This document shows positions 55,273 through 62,822 of a stretch of DNA of 64,000 nucleotides, in pieces. The notes under the pieces were generated by a model. That model was not told the origin of the DNA. It saw only the letters and a program-made list of their open reading frames with translations, and did no database searches. The number at the start of each line of letters is the position of its first letter. Position 1 is the stretch's first letter. A program made the translations under genes and the position numbers. Location of the stretch: assembly GCF_021735935.1 (NCBI RefSeq), contig NZ_WMDZ01000001.1, forward strand, positions 1,612,001 through 1,676,000, written 5' to 3'. This DNA comes from Sulfitobacter sp. M39. GTDB taxonomy: Bacteria > Pseudomonadota > Alphaproteobacteria > Rhodobacterales > Rhodobacteraceae.

Positions 55273-57654
55273 ATGTCTGACCTTCCCGGCCTTGTCGTCG
55301 ATATAGAAGCCCGCATCGACAAACTCGAAAAAGGGTTGAAGCGCGCCAATGCTGCGCAGAACAGTGCCAGCGGCCAAATGGAGCGCCGTGCGCGCCAGAG
55401 TGCCGACAAGCTGCGCGACACCTACGGCAAGGCCGGTGACAGCATCCTTGCCACGTTCAAGCGCCTTAGCCCCGGCTTGGCCGGTGGTCTGGTGGGTGGC
55501 CTGACCGTGGGTGCTCTGTCTGGTTTGTCACAGAACCTTGGCCGGATCGTAAATGAGACAGCGCAGATCGGGGATGAGGCCAAACGGGCAGGGGTCAGCG
55601 TTCAGGCCTTGCAGGAATGGAAGTTTGTAGGTGCGCAGAACCGGATCGGCATTGATCAGATCGTTGACGGGTTGAAAGAGCTGAACCTGCGGGCTGACGA
55701 ATTTGTCGTGACCGGGCAGGGCGCGGGTGCCGAAGCGTTTGCGCGCTTGGGGTATGGCGCTACCGAACTCAAGGCAAAGCTCGCAGACCCTTCGAAGTTA
55801 CTGCTTGAGATCATCGGGCGCATGGAAAGCATGGATGAAGCCGCGCGGATCAGGATCAGTGATGAGTTGTTTGGGGGTTCAGCCGGTGAGCGTTTTGCTG
55901 AGCTAGTCAGTCGTGGCGAAGGTAAACTGCGCGACACCATTCGCGCGGCCAATGATACCGGCGCAGTGCTGGACAGCGAACTGATCGAAAAGGCGGCTGA
56001 ACTTGACCGGCGGTTCGCGGCACTCAAGACGCGCGCCGATGTGTTCATGAAGTCGCTTGTAATCGGCATTGCAGAGGCGGTGCCTAAACTTGGGGAAGTG
56101 CGCAGTCACATCGACAACCTCTTTGACAACCCACGGCAGGGCAACGCGCTTTTAGGCGCGGGTATCTATGATGAGCTAAACCGTGATGCCCGTGCGGTGG
56201 AGACGCACCGCACAGCGATTGAGGCGCTGGCAGGTGCATATGATGAAACAGGCTATATTGCTGAGCGTAACGCGACGCGGCTTGGCAAGGTCGCGGCAGA
56301 GCTGCGCGCATTGGGTCAGACCGATGCAGCGAGCGCATTGGACCGGGTGGCGACTGAAATGCGCACGTTGGTCGCCGATCTTGAAAGCGGTGCCATTGGT
56401 GCGGATGAGTTTGAACAGCGGCTAGCGGAAACGACCACAACGGCTCAGGCGACTTTTGCCGAGGTGAACGCCATCGACAGTGTTGATTTTGGCTATGTCA
56501 TCGGTGGTCTGGGTCGCTTGGTCAAAGCACTCGCCACAGCGTCGGTGAACGCCCGTGCCCTGCGCGCAACTCTGCCCGGTGCATTAGCGGGTGGTGAGAC
56601 AGTTGCACCTACATACATGGACCCCGGCCCGAGGTCGCGCAATGGCTACCGCGCCGCGACACCCGGCTTGGCGGTTGGAACATCTCTGCGCCCAGCGCTG
56701 CCCAGCGTTGATGCCAGCTTTGACACACCAGAGCCGGTCTCAGGTGGTGGTGGCGGTAAGGGCGGCGTGGGTGCGCCGCGGCAGAACGATCTTGAACGCG
56801 AGATCGAAAGTATCGCGCAGGAAACAAATGCCTTGCGTCTTGAGGCTCAAGCCTTGGCTGAAGTATCCGGTGCTAAGCTTCGCTATGGTGATGCTGTGGA
56901 ATTTGCCCGCACTAAAGCTGAGCTTCTGTCAGCGGCGCAACGTGCTGGTGTGGAAGTGACGCCACAGCTTGCCGCCCAGATCGACACACTAGCCAAGGAA
57001 TACACCGACGCGGGCAGTGCAGCTGAATTGGCGGCGGACAAGATCGAAGAGGTCCAGAACGCCAGCCGCGCCGGTGCAGACCGGATTGCCAGCGTATTTG
57101 AGGGGATGGCGTCTGGCGCTTTGACGGCGAAACAGGCCGTGGGTCAGCTAATCCTTGAGCTGATCAAGCTGGCGCTCAAGAAGCGGCTGCTTGAAGCTGC
57201 CAGCGGGGCAGGTGGATCAGTGTTCGGTAAAGCCCTGCAGCTTATCGGCGGCGGCTTTGCAGCTGGTGGATACACCGGCCCGGGCGACAAATTCGAACCG
57301 GCTGGCATCGTCCACAAGGGGGAGTATGTCCTGAGCGCAGCGGCAACCAAGGCTATTGGAGTGCCTGCCCTTGAGGCGCTGCACCAGAGCGCCAAGAAGG
57401 GCTATGCTGGCGGCGGCCTTGTAGGTGCCGCTCGCGAAGCATCATCGAATCCTATGGGCCGTGCCAGCGCATCTGCGCCCACAATTTCGATCAGTGCCCC
57501 GGTTACGGTGAACGGCTCAGCGGGCACGCCGGATCAGAACAGCGATCTTGCGCGCAAGATGGCACGTGAACTGGAAGGCACGGTGCGCAGCGCAGTCGTG
57601 ACAGAGATACAGCGGCAGCTTAGGCCGGGAAATATCTTGAACCGGAGGGGATAG
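55273..57654 (+). CDS. Tail tape measure protein
   Basis: A 793-residue protein. It starts with a coiled-coil-rich region (IEARIDKLEKGLKRANAAQN), a hydrophobic Gly-rich stretch near residues 70-95 (AGGLVGGLTVGALSGL), further helices, and ends with the lambda-type C-terminus GGGFAAGGYTGPGDKFEPAG followed by IVHKGEYVLSA. This identifies a tape measure, which sets tail length. At 793 residues it would imply a short-to-medium siphophage tail. No tail tube or tip genes follow; the operon ends here. Confidence 0.88.
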   Translation: MSDLPGLVVDIEARIDKLEKGLKRANAAQNSASGQMERRARQSADKLRDTYGKAGDSILATFKRLSPGLAGGLVGGLTVGALSGLSQNLGRIVNETAQIGDEAKRAGVSVQALQEWKFVGAQNRIGIDQIVDGLKELNLRADEFVVTGQGAGAEAFARLGYGATELKAKLADPSKLLLEIIGRMESMDEAARIRISDELFGGSAGERFAELVSRGEGKLRDTIRAANDTGAVLDSELIEKAAELDRRFAALKTRADVFMKSLVIGIAEAVPKLGEVRSHIDNLFDNPRQGNALLGAGIYDELNRDARAVETHRTAIEALAGAYDETGYIAERNATRLGKVAAELRALGQTDAASALDRVATEMRTLVADLESGAIGADEFEQRLAETTTTAQATFAEVNAIDSVDFGYVIGGLGRLVKALATASVNARALRATLPGALAGGETVAPTYMDPGPRSRNGYRAATPGLAVGTSLRPALPSVDASFDTPEPVSGGGGGKGGVGAPRQNDLEREIESIAQETNALRLEAQALAEVSGAKLRYGDAVEFARTKAELLSAAQRAGVEVTPQLAAQIDTLAKEYTDAGSAAELAADKIEEVQNASRAGADRIASVFEGMASGALTAKQAVGQLILELIKLALKKRLLEAASGAGGSVFGKALQLIGGGFAAGGYTGPGDKFEPAGIVHKGEYVLSAAATKAIGVPALEALHQSAKKGYAGGGLVGAAREASSNPMGRASASAPTISISAPVTVNGSAGTPDQNSDLARKMARELEGTVRSAVVTEIQRQLRPGNILNRRG

Positions 57655-57693
57655 TTTTTGGGCGGTTATTGATGGCTTTGAAAAGATGACAGC

Positions 57694-58461
57694 TCATTTT
57701 TTTTTGAGCGCAATAAGCGCTTGCTTCTTCGCTTTAAGTTTAGCGGTTTTTTGGTCGTATATTTCCGATAGAGCGTCTTCATAAATATCCAACAAATCGA
57801 AATAGTCGCCCTCTTTAACTTTGTCGCCGTGTGTGCCGAGATTCCCAATGATCCTCATCGCGGTCATCGACTCCGCTAGATCAGCATCGTTTGACTGTTT
57901 TTCAAAAAGATCAATGCGGTCAAACAGGTCTAGTCTTCGGAGCTTTCCCTTCTTGTCAACCGCGGTTGTTGCTATACCTTGTTCGTCTAGGACACGCTCG
58001 AGACTCGTTCGAATCCTTGAAGTTGAAGCGGATAGGTCCATCCAGTAGAGTTGGAAGGCTAGCTTTAGCTCGTCCTTCACAGGTTCCGGCAAATTTTTGG
58101 CGATTGGAAAAAGAGGTGGCGCGGGTGCCATACTGGCTGGCTTCAACCAATTATAGTAAAATTGATGGGGCTGACCTACTTCATCGTAGTCATGAAGTGA
58201 GTCCACACCTGCCCGTCCGCTTACTGCGACGACTTCGCCGCAGATTGGATTGTCGCATGTCAGCATGGTGGTGAATGCCATGCGCATCCACTCAGGTTCC
58301 CACTCGTCCATTTTGTGCTCCCGTTCCGAATGAGCTGGCTCAACCAAAACAACGGGGCTATCGCCGCGTCTGACACTTCCCTTAGTGCAGCGCGGACATG
58401 GAAATGAAACAGTGAACGATTCCGCAATATATTTTCGCCATCTGGAACGATCTATCGTCAT
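57694..58461 (-). CDS. DUF4145 zinc-ribbon cargo protein
   Basis: A 255-residue protein. The N-terminal third has two Cys pairs (FPCPRCTKG; CDNPICGEV) forming a zinc ribbon. The rest is a DUF4145 domain: LPEPVKDELKLAFQLYWMDL, RIRTSLERVLDEQGI and MRIIGNLGTHG (in parts). DUF4145 occurs alone and fused to restriction and other defence proteins; its activity is unknown. It is leftward, AT-richer than the late operon and lies just past it, the usual place for moron or defence cargo. Confidence 0.82.
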   Translation of the reverse strand: MTIDRSRWRKYIAESFTVSFPCPRCTKGSVRRGDSPVVLVEPAHSEREHKMDEWEPEWMRMAFTTMLTCDNPICGEVVAVSGRAGVDSLHDYDEVGQPHQFYYNWLKPASMAPAPPLFPIAKNLPEPVKDELKLAFQLYWMDLSASTSRIRTSLERVLDEQGIATTAVDKKGKLRRLDLFDRIDLFEKQSNDADLAESMTAMRIIGNLGTHGDKVKEGDYFDLLDIYEDALSEIYDQKTAKLKAKKQALIALKKK

Positions 58462-58860
58462 TTTCTTCGTCCCTTGGATGCGTATCAGACTAACTAGCTA
58501 GTCTTTCTCTGGTGCATTAATATTTGCCAACTTTTTTGCGCAGACAATGTCAAAAATGCGCCAGATATCGGTGCAGTTGAACTATTTACTATTTCGCGAT
58601 GCGGTGCAATCGACCACCATAAGATAGTGGACTTGCTGGAAATATCGCTAGGCAGATGGTTCCCAATGTGATATTTTGGAGAAAATCATACGCATATCTA
58701 TCAGTAGCACCTGCCAGCTAGAGTCGATCGTCTACTTTCAATGACGATCAGACCAGCACCAAGCTAAGCCTACCTAGTCAGCTTGTCACGCTGAACAGGA
58801 ACATGTTATGGCCCTGCTAAAGAACCTCCAGAACACCGAATACGAGACGGCGCGGAGAGC
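58462..58860. other. Gene-free AT-rich stretch upstream of the structured RNA
   Basis: No convincing gene. It must contain the DUF4145 promoter (leftward) and possibly a rightward promoter for the RNA region. A 21-codon reading frame begins at 58808 with AGGA upstream (MALLKNLQNT...) and runs to 58873, but it is too short to call. Confidence 0.5.
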
Positions 58861-59242
58861 CGACCAGCCATAGGTCGCAGGTTGTATCCCCGGATGCTCC
58901 CCGTCTTAGATGACGGACGCAAGCCGGTAAGGTTGCTCCCCGGCATTGCCGAATAGCACGAGCAAAGACAGCGGCTCTGAGGTAATCGTCTCACCCGCTG
59001 GACATGGGGCAGGTTGAAGGTAAGCCGCCCATGTCGCGCAATCTTCGGATTGCGACCGCGTTGACCGAAAGGTCAGGAATCGCCGAATATCGCTGGGACA
59101 ATGGACGCCGCCCAGTTTGGTCACGACAGGCCAAGGTTCGGTTCACCACTTCGACGTAAGCTACATCGTTTCCCCCTGATCTGGTCATACACACCAAGGC
59201 ATGTCCTTGGTCCTCTACACGTATGGTCAGATCAGGGGGAAA
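58861..59242 (+). ncRNA. Candidate structured non-coding RNA
   Basis: Eight consecutive stems on the plus strand: 58861-58877, 58901-58916, 58923-58944, 58969-59000 (CAGCGG/CCGCTG), 59001-59035 (GACATGGG/CCCATGTC), 59037-59054 (CGCAATC with a UUCG loop), 59062-59075 (TGACC with a GAAA loop), and 59169-59242, a 22-bp stem containing an inner ACCAAGG/CCTTGGT hairpin. G-U wobbles in the long stem, the cUUCGg loop and the GAAA loop all make sense only as plus-strand RNA. No known family could be assigned by eye. Confidence 0.5.
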
Positions 59243-59333
59243 GTCATCTCTGTAAGCATATAAACACATATCTATGAAATGCAGAGCATACGCACGAACA
59301 CCCTTCGGTCAGACCAGATAAAACGTCCGGCGA

Positions 59334-59384
59334 GCGAAGCGAGACGGGCAAGGCCGAAGGCCGCGCAGGGAGGCCCGCAGGGCC
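59334..59384 (+). repeat. Cluster of three GNA-triloop mini-hairpins
   Basis: GCGAAGC (59334-59340), GGCCGAAGGCC (59352-59362) and GGCCCGCAGGGCC (59372-59384): stems of 2, 4 and 5 bp each closed by a GAA or GCA triloop. GCGAAGC is known as an unusually stable DNA mini-hairpin. They follow the structured RNA region and are followed by GGGTTTTATTA, so they may end its transcript. Confidence 0.5.
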
Positions 59385-59496
59385 GAGTAGGTGGGTTTTA
59401 TTATCAAAGCACAATTGTGCGCATCCCACTTGGCCGCTGTCTATAAATGAGTTGCGAACTTTTTCGCAGAGTGAAACACAATTCAGAAGGATTAAT

Positions 59497-59706
59497 ATGA
59501 CCGATAACGACTGTGCGCACATGGCCTATGGGATTGAGCGTCAAGGGTTCAAACACCTCACCGACGGCATCCATCGTGCGAAATTTTACGGGCTGATCCA
59601 GGCCGGTGAACTCATCACAAGGCACCTGCAGAACTGCCCGTCCGGCACCACCATCGGTGATCTGTTGAAAAAGACCGACGACACAGGTGTGCTGCCCACC
59701 AAATAA
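59497..59706 (+). CDS. Small hypothetical protein (69 aa)
   Basis: Starts MTDNDCAHMAYGIERQGF with AGAAGGA 5 bases upstream; an in-frame TTG at 59452 is less likely. Helical, charged, ends DDTGVLPTK. No recognised domain. It is followed by a 10-bp terminator stem at 59724-59755, so it forms its own transcription unit. Confidence 0.65.
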   Translation: MTDNDCAHMAYGIERQGFKHLTDGIHRAKFYGLIQAGELITRHLQNCPSGTTIGDLLKKTDDTGVLPTK

Positions 59707-59723
59707 CCTTGACCAAGTAGAGT

Positions 59724-59755
59724 AAGCGGCCTGTTTGCGTTCGGGCAGGCCGCTT
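59724..59755 (+). terminator. Terminator hairpin after the 69-aa gene
   Basis: AAGCGGCCTG and CAGGCCGCTT are perfect 10-bp arms around a 12-base loop; no T run. Confidence 0.6.
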
Positions 59756-59794
59756 AACCCCCGCGGTTGTGACCATGTTTGCGCGTATTTTGAA

Positions 59795-59832
59795 AAGTAA
59801 GTAAGTATTTAAGTATCTGAAAAATAATACTT
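59795..59832. promoter_or_regulatory. Iterated AAGTA/TACTT sites, first cluster
   Basis: AAGTA at 59795, 59799, 59803 and 59811 (three overlapping by one base) and the inverse TACTT at 59828, in AT-rich DNA. The same pentamers recur at 60078, 60090 and 60114. A perfect GGTGTT/AACACC palindrome follows at 59881-59894. They look like binding sites for an element-encoded regulator or initiator. Confidence 0.45.
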
Positions 59833-59908
59833 TAATCGATTTTGTATCTTGCGCGGACGTTCCAGATCAGGGAGTCTGGTGGTGTTGTAACACCTTGGAG
59901 TGCCTGAG

Positions 59909-60076
59909 ATGGCCACATCTGACATCTACCTACCGGATACCGACTATTACGAGCTGCTGAACGCACTTACTGAGCTGGACCGTGATCCGGCACACCCACA
60001 CCCATTGCGTGATCGAATAGCTGAGGTCATCGGCGAAATTGGGGGGCTTTGGCCCAAATCTTTAGTGAGCGAGTAA
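59909..60076 (+). CDS. Very small hypothetical protein (55 aa)
   Basis: MATSDIYLPDTDYYELLNAL then an acidic/His-containing middle (DRDPAHPHPLRDRIAEVIGE) and GGLWPKSLVSE. GGAG lies 8 bases before the ATG. Composition is protein-like, with an amphipathic helix and sensible codon use. No homology recognised. It sits between two putative operator clusters. Confidence 0.55.
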   Translation: MATSDIYLPDTDYYELLNALTELDRDPAHPHPLRDRIAEVIGEIGGLWPKSLVSE

Positions 60077-60089
60077 ATACTTCTTTGCA

Positions 60090-60118
60090 AAGTAACGGTA
60101 ACTGTGTTAGCGTTACTT
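60090..60118. promoter_or_regulatory. Inverted repeat operator, second AAGTA/TACTT cluster
   Basis: AAGTAACG (60090-60097) and CGTTACTT (60111-60118) are perfect 8-bp arms separated by 13 bp, 6 bp before the AGGAGG ribosome binding site of the next gene. Confidence 0.5.
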
Positions 60119-60134
60119 ATGTTAGGAGGAAATG

Positions 60135-60677
60135 ATGGCACTTACACCTGCAGAAAAGCAAAAGGCTTATCGCGAGCGGAAAAAGGCGGAGGCCGAGGTC
60201 GCTCAAACAAAAGGGAAGGATATCGCGGTAAGCCTCTACCGGAAGCCGTTCTCTCAGTGGGCAGAAAATGACCCGAACATAGGTGAGTGCGATATGTATA
60301 TGGCGCTCGCGGGAATGGAGTTCCCGGGATTTGACGACGAGCGCGACGCGCAAGACTATGTCATTGATCTCGAAGCGTTCGGTGACATTGATATAGTTGG
60401 AGCTGATCACGTTGATCACGTTGAAGACGCTAAGGGCGCAATCGGACGCGCCGAGCTGGTAATTAGTTGTATGCTAGATACGATTGTGACGCTGGCGAAT
60501 TCGGTCAATGAATACAAGCGCAGTGAGATTCAAGCGCGCATAAAAGAGCTTGAGCAGTCGACTGATATCGATCGAGCAGCCGCTATGAAACAGGCCGTAA
60601 AGCTGAATAAGATTCTGAACCAGTTAGATAAACCGGTCAGGAGACCTTTCCCACAGTGGAAGGTTACGGGCATCTAA
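60135..60677 (+). CDS. Hypothetical phage-type protein (180 aa)
   Basis: Begins MALTPAEKQKAYRERKKAEA, a basic helical start common in small phage regulatory-region proteins. The middle is acidic and contains GADHVDHVEDAKGAIGRAEL; the rest is helical. AGGAGG sits 5 bases before ATG 60135 (another ATG at 60132). No domain recognised. It lies directly behind the second operator, suggesting it is an early or regulated gene of the element. Confidence 0.7.
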   Translation: MALTPAEKQKAYRERKKAEAEVAQTKGKDIAVSLYRKPFSQWAENDPNIGECDMYMALAGMEFPGFDDERDAQDYVIDLEAFGDIDIVGADHVDHVEDAKGAIGRAELVISCMLDTIVTLANSVNEYKRSEIQARIKELEQSTDIDRAAAMKQAVKLNKILNQLDKPVRRPFPQWKVTGI

Positions 60678-60757
60678 GCCCAAAGTCGCGAAGTGGTCCG
60701 GTCGCCAAACTAGAACCACTTCGCATTTTTTGAATGTTCAGAAAAAGGAATGAACAC

Positions 60758-61192
60758 ATGAATGTTTATACCATTCAACCAGCCTCTAAAGCAACACTGA
60801 CACAAAATCAGTTGTTTAATCTGTATCTTGACGCTCCATGCCGCGATGGAGGGAAGTCCGCACTCTCAGCTGTCAAATTTAGTGAAGACAGCATTTTTGA
60901 GCGCTACTTTCCCACTTACTGTTCTGATACTGAATGTTTGCCCGACGAACTTGGAGACGATATCGCAGAAGCACTACGCACCTGCGAAGAACCCCTGGTC
61001 GAACTGGAAGCGGTGTTTAATGCACTTGAAGTAATGGCTGTTATGCTCCGGGTCATTAAGAACGACTTTGAGCGGCTTGCTGAGGAAACGCGGACGCCAG
61101 AGCCAGGTCCAGACGCCACTGACCACGAATATAGTCAGTGGGAAGATAACCCCCGGTATATTATCGCTGGGGTGGGGAGGACTGCAGTATGA
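60758..61192 (+). CDS. Hypothetical protein (144 aa)
   Basis: Starts MNVYTIQPASKATLTQNQLF, with AAGGA 9 bases upstream. Acidic, mostly helical, with a Glu/Leu-rich part (EEPLVELEAVFNALEVMAVM). No recognised family. Its stop overlaps the next start as ATGA, so the two are coupled. Confidence 0.65.
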   Translation: MNVYTIQPASKATLTQNQLFNLYLDAPCRDGGKSALSAVKFSEDSIFERYFPTYCSDTECLPDELGDDIAEALRTCEEPLVELEAVFNALEVMAVMLRVIKNDFERLAEETRTPEPGPDATDHEYSQWEDNPRYIIAGVGRTAV

Positions 61193-61434
61193 AAACTAGG
61201 GTTCAGGAAGAGTTTGAAGAAGCTCTCGAATTTTATGTCGATGATGTCGATAAAGATACGAGTCGTTTGAAGCGGGCATCACAACTTCTTCTCGGCGATG
61301 AGACTGCGATAGAAAATCCATTTTGCGGACAATGGATTGCTAAACTTGAAGGTCAGACCTTACCTATTGTCGATCTTACCTACTCCGGCGCTGCGGAATC
61401 AGTGTTGTCTCATCTGAGAAAATCACAAGCTTAG
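61189..61434 (+). CDS. Hypothetical protein (81 aa)
   Basis: Small acidic-helical protein (RVQEEFEEALEFYVDDVDKD at the start; LPIVDLTYSGAAESVLSHL near the end). Translationally coupled to the 144-aa gene. Unknown function. Followed by a strong bidirectional terminator. Confidence 0.65.
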   Translation: MKTRVQEEFEEALEFYVDDVDKDTSRLKRASQLLLGDETAIENPFCGQWIAKLEGQTLPIVDLTYSGAAESVLSHLRKSQA

Positions 61435-61442
61435 CATCCAAT

Positions 61443-61468
61443 TGCCCGCCGGATCACACCGGCGGGCA
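61443..61468. terminator. Bidirectional terminator
   Basis: TGCCCGCCGG and CCGGCGGGCA are perfect 10-bp arms around ATCACA, between convergent genes. Confidence 0.7.
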
Positions 61469-61478
61469 TTGCAACCAC

Positions 61479-62204
61479 CTAATCGGATACTAATGAAGTC
61501 CGCAATTCTTCGACGGACCACCATGGGCGCGCAGCATGAACCATCCTATGGCAGTTTGCGCAAAGCAAAGCTAAGTCAGCTAGTTTGGTTTTCTCACCTG
61601 GGATTAATTCAGAAACCGGCTTTGTGTGATGACATTCGATGAAATTCGCGCCTCGTTCTCCATACTTAGAAGAGAAGTCAAAGTTACATACTTCACAAAA
61701 TAGCGTGCCATGCCTTTTGCGAAAGCTATCCTTCTTTCTCTTTACGATCGCTCGGTCACGTTCCCGATAAGTATGCAATCGGGTCAAAACACGACCTTCC
61801 TGCGCGTCGACCTCATCTGCCGCCATGCTCACCATCGGCATTTCGCCTAACTTAACGACCGCGCGAATTGCGTCCGCGACGCTTGCCAGTCTAGCGGGAT
61901 CAGTAATGAATTCGTCCATAAGAACCTGTTCCAGACGGTTGCCGCGCGAAAGCCCCTTAGCGTCAACATCTGGATCTCGGGAGCGAAAATTCTGTAGCTT
62001 CATTGACGCTCCTACTGCGTTCCGGAAGGTATCTGTTCCCGTCAATCCGAGCGCTCTGCCAACAGCGTTCACCTCTCGCGCTAAGCGCTGAACTTCCTCG
62101 CTGGTGTCTTCAAATGACTTGCCCCTATTTTTTACATAGAAATCGAGCGCCAAGATAAGCTCGTCTCTCGACCAATTTGGGTTACGCTTCGACTTTTCTG
62201 CCAT
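61479..62204 (-). CDS. HNH endonuclease cargo (McrA-like)
   Basis: A 241-residue protein. The N-terminal part (NPNWSRDELILALDFYVKNRG; SRGNRLEQVLMDEF) is shared by HNH proteins near restriction or defence genes. The C-terminal HNH domain has CEVCNFDFSSKYG, then IECHHTKPVSEL and LALLCANCHRMVHA, i.e. two Cys pairs and the catalytic His residues. It could be a type IV-like restriction enzyme or a solitary nuclease. It is leftward, AT-rich, and is the rightmost large gene of the element. Confidence 0.85.
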   Translation of the reverse strand: MAEKSKRNPNWSRDELILALDFYVKNRGKSFEDTSEEVQRLAREVNAVGRALGLTGTDTFRNAVGASMKLQNFRSRDPDVDAKGLSRGNRLEQVLMDEFITDPARLASVADAIRAVVKLGEMPMVSMAADEVDAQEGRVLTRLHTYRERDRAIVKRKKDSFRKRHGTLFCEVCNFDFSSKYGERGANFIECHHTKPVSELIPGEKTKLADLALLCANCHRMVHAARPWWSVEELRTSLVSD

Positions 62205-62338
62205 TCAATGCATTCACTCTGGTTTGTTCTGATTAAAGCCATTTTGCTTATTCTGTTGCTATAAAAGCCCCTCTACCCTAGATTGTAAGCACTGGATCAA
62301 GTATCGAACAAGGACTTTTTCGTAACTACTCATTAAGG

Positions 62339-62536
62339 ATGACAGCTTTGAAAAAATTGTTACTCGCAGCACCCTTTATTTTCTTTTTGGGGGCAGGTCC
62401 CATTGCAGCCGAGGACGGCGTCGACTCCATTCTTGGACCTATGCAGACAGCCATCCAGCATGGCGGAGGCTGTCGTAAAGATTCGCCTTCTGGTCAATGT
62501 TGCCATGCAGGAAGTAAGCCGTATCACTGCCATTAG
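62339..62536 (+). CDS. Small secreted Cys/His-rich protein
   Basis: A 65-residue protein with a clear signal peptide (LKKLLLAAPFIFFLGAGPIAA) and a mature part of about 40 residues ending HGGGCRKDSPSGQCC then HAGSKPYHCH: three Cys pairs or metal-type residues and four His. AAGG directly abuts the ATG, so the TTG at 62348 may be the true start. The ending resembles YHCH-type small extracytoplasmic proteins. Function unknown; metal binding is a guess. Confidence 0.65.
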   Translation: MTALKKLLLAAPFIFFLGAGPIAAEDGVDSILGPMQTAIQHGGGCRKDSPSGQCCHAGSKPYHCH

Positions 62537-62545
62537 AAAAGCGTG

Positions 62546-62572
62546 TGCCCTACCACGCTGGTAGGGCATTTT
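62546..62572 (+). terminator. Intrinsic terminator after the small secreted protein
   Basis: TGCCCTACCA, a CGC loop, TGGTAGGGCA, then TTTT: a perfect 10-bp stem with T run. Confidence 0.8.
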
Positions 62573-62822
62573 AATTACCTGTGATCTCCACCAGAACTTG
62601 CCGGTGTGAGCTGACCTGATTTCTTGTGCCTACGAATAACGGGCATGCTCTCACACAGTTAATCGTCGATGCGCCAGTGTGCACCTCTTTACCAACCACA
62701 GCGCTTGCGCTTCATATCTGCCTGCACAATTATTATTGACGTTAGGTAATGATGCCCATTCTGACGGTGGTTACATGGTTACAAAATGCCGCGTAAGTCA
62801 TTGATTTATAACGCCTCGGGTA
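62573..62822. other. Gene-free right end of the element
   Basis: No gene. It holds the GGTTACA arm sites near its right edge, next to attR. Nothing else recognised. Confidence 0.6.
62769..62783 (+). promoter_or_regulatory. Right arm-type integrase binding sites (GGTTACA x2)
   Basis: GGTTACA at 62769-62775 and 62777-62783, in the same orientation as the left pair, 40 bp inside attR. Confidence 0.6.

Noticed and set aside
47372..57654. Rhodobacterales gene transfer agent (GTA) cluster
   Set aside because: GTA clusters are not flanked by att repeats with an integrase, and the order, TerS type and lambda-like tape measure end differ. Only the chaperone-like genes resemble GTA parts.
58808..58873. 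21-codon peptide with a Shine-Dalgarno
   Set aside because: Too short, no homologue recognised, and it ends within the first stem of the RNA candidate; kept only as a remark.
59169..59242. Insertion sequence or MITE ends
   Set aside because: The arms are only about 30 bp apart, there is an inner hairpin, no target-site duplication was seen and no transposase is near.
58991..59269. Leftward 92-codon reading frame through the hairpin region
   Set aside because: It has no ribosome binding site, runs through the 22-bp inverted repeat and the tetraloop stems, and resembles no family. The RNA-structure evidence on the plus strand is better.
60061..60120. CRISPR-like repeats in the AAGTA region
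   Set aside because: The repeated units are 5 bases long, unevenly spaced and partly inverted, with no cas genes nearby.
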